A DNA stretch of 6,829 nt from CAZTXD01 sp964617995 (GTDB lineage: Bacteria > Actinomycetota > Acidimicrobiia > Spongiisociales > ZC4RG35). The stretch covers positions 1 through 6,829 of the forward strand of contig CAZTXD010000164.1 of NCBI GenBank assembly GCA_964617995.1. The letters are read 5' to 3'. This document shows positions 6,210 through 6,829 of the stretch, piece after piece. A program made the translations under genes and the position numbers. Below the pieces are notes generated by a model. That model made no database searches, had not been told where the DNA came from, and worked only from the letters and a program-made list of their open reading frames with translations. The first letter of the stretch is position 1; every line of letters starts with the position of its first letter.

Positions 6210-6284
6210 GGGCCGGCCGGCGAGACCGGTGCCGTCGGGGCGGGGCTAGGCAGAGTGAGTGGAGGGTGGGCCAGCCATGTTATT

Positions 6285-6299
6285 CCCCGGCGGCCGGGG
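6285..6299 (+). other. All-GC hairpin abutting the GNAT gene start
   Basis: CCCCGG (6285-6290) and CCGGGG (6294-6299) form a perfect 6-bp GC stem around CGG, ending exactly before GTG 6300. In an RNA that included it, the stem would crowd or hide this start codon. It may therefore be regulatory, or it may indicate that translation begins downstream (TTG 6327). A TGTTATTCC stretch (6278-6286) just upstream resembles a weak extended -10 box. Confidence 0.4.
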
Positions 6300-6829
6300 G
6301 TGAGCCTCCGTATCCTCAGACGTCCATTGGATCACCACTACACGACCCGCACCTACCGAGGCTCCGTCGACCTGCCGGCGATGGTGGAGCTGCGCAACGC
6401 CCGCATGGAGGCCGAGGGCCACGAGAACCTCACGACTCTCGAAGGAATGACCCAGCAGTACGCGCACCTCCAGCGGTGCGATCCCGACCGCGACATCCTC
6501 CTGGTGGAAGACGGCGGACGTCTCGTCGGCTACGCCCGGACCACCTGGGACGAGGTGGCCGATGGTTACCGCGGCTACTGGGTGGTGGCGGTGTCCTCCC
6601 CCGATCATCCCGACGTCGAGGAGACGCTCTACGACTGGGTGGAGGCCAGAGCGGAGGAGATCGCCGCAGGGCACCCGTCCGGTGACAAGCGGCTGCTGGC
6701 CTGGACCGACGTGGTGACGCCGACGGCGTCGCTGCTCGTCAGTCGCGGCTACACCCCGCAGAGCTACGGCGCGACTCTGGTACGACCGGATCTCGACGAC
6801 ATCCCTCGACGGGTACTGCCCAAGGGCGT
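6300..6829 (+). CDS. GNAT-family acetyltransferase, N-terminal part (cut by window end)
   Basis: An open frame of 176 codons runs off the right edge. It has the look of the first half of the two-domain GNAT acetyltransferases common in actinobacteria (mycothiol-synthase-like layout). Seen: a first strand with YRGSVDLPAMVELRNA (19-34), typical of GNAT helix 1; a strand pair ILLVEDGGRLVGYARTTWDE (66-85); YWVVAVSSPDHP (93-104); helix DWVEARAEEIA (112-122); then LLAWTDVVTPTASLLVSRGYTP (132-153), with the familiar 'a..fl...Gy' end of the fold, and a linker VRPDLDDIPRRVLPKG (161-176). The acetyl-CoA pyrophosphate loop (R/Q-x-x-G-x-G/A) expected after 'V.SPDHP' is missing, so this half may not bind the cofactor. 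The start is uncertain: GTG 6300, GTG 6255 or TTG 6327 are all in frame. The substrate is unknown. Confidence 0.72.
   Translation, partial: MSLRILRRPLDHHYTTRTYRGSVDLPAMVELRNARMEAEGHENLTTLEGMTQQYAHLQRCDPDRDILLVEDGGRLVGYARTTWDEVADGYRGYWVVAVSSPDHPDVEETLYDWVEARAEEIAAGHPSGDKRLLAWTDVVTPTASLLVSRGYTPQSYGATLVRPDLDDIPRRVLPKG

Noticed and set aside
6246..6685. Open frames of about 140 residues on both strands over the last plus-strand gene
   Set aside because: The frame beginning at 6300 gives a recognisable GNAT fold; the overlapping frames are Arg/Gly/Pro-rich or His-rich without domain features.
1..6829. tRNA or rRNA genes, insertion sequences, phage genes, toxin-antitoxin or defence systems
   Set aside because: Both strands were read for these and nothing recognisable was found; the coding content is continuous chromosomal-type genes with uniform composition.

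Overview
The base composition is strongly GC-rich with G/C-ending codons. GTG and TTG starts are frequent, and several genes have a TAnnnT -10 box six or so bases before the start codon with no Shine-Dalgarno site. Together these suggest an actinobacterium, possibly an uncultured Acidimicrobiia-like lineage. That placement is an inference from style and gene content; no marker gene is present.

Layout, left to right. A short 5' edge carries a small perfect hairpin. It is followed by a plus-strand HisC-family PLP aminotransferase (67-1143). The 163-base gap after it is the richest non-coding stretch of the window: a degenerate array of eleven 7-bp units (1147-1223), then an extended -10-like box, an operator-like palindrome and a strong ribosome binding site. 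These lead into a large 12-helix MMPL/RND transporter that starts at TTG (1307-3826). Sixty bases later comes an APH-fold small-molecule kinase (3887-4864), then a DUF3237 protein (4989-5393). A PaaG-type crotonase (5421-6197) lies on the minus strand, converging on the DUF3237 gene. It diverges from a plus-strand gene (6300 to the window edge) encoding the N-terminal half of what looks like a tandem GNAT acetyltransferase, cut off by the end of the window.

How the genes work together: no single pathway is evident. The aminotransferase belongs to histidine or aromatic amino acid metabolism, the transporter exports an unknown hydrophobic or lipid-like substrate, and the crotonase acts in acyl-CoA degradation. 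The kinase, DUF3237 and GNAT proteins have unknown substrates. The transporter, kinase and DUF3237 genes run in the same direction, but each has its own plausible promoter, so they are not clearly one operon.

This looks mostly like ordinary chromosomal housekeeping and accessory sequence. I see no defence system, mobile element, CRISPR array or biosynthetic cluster. The points most worth a second look are the heptamer array, the likely repressor site in front of the transporter, the one-sided proton-relay motif of the transporter, and the repeated leaderless-promoter geometry.
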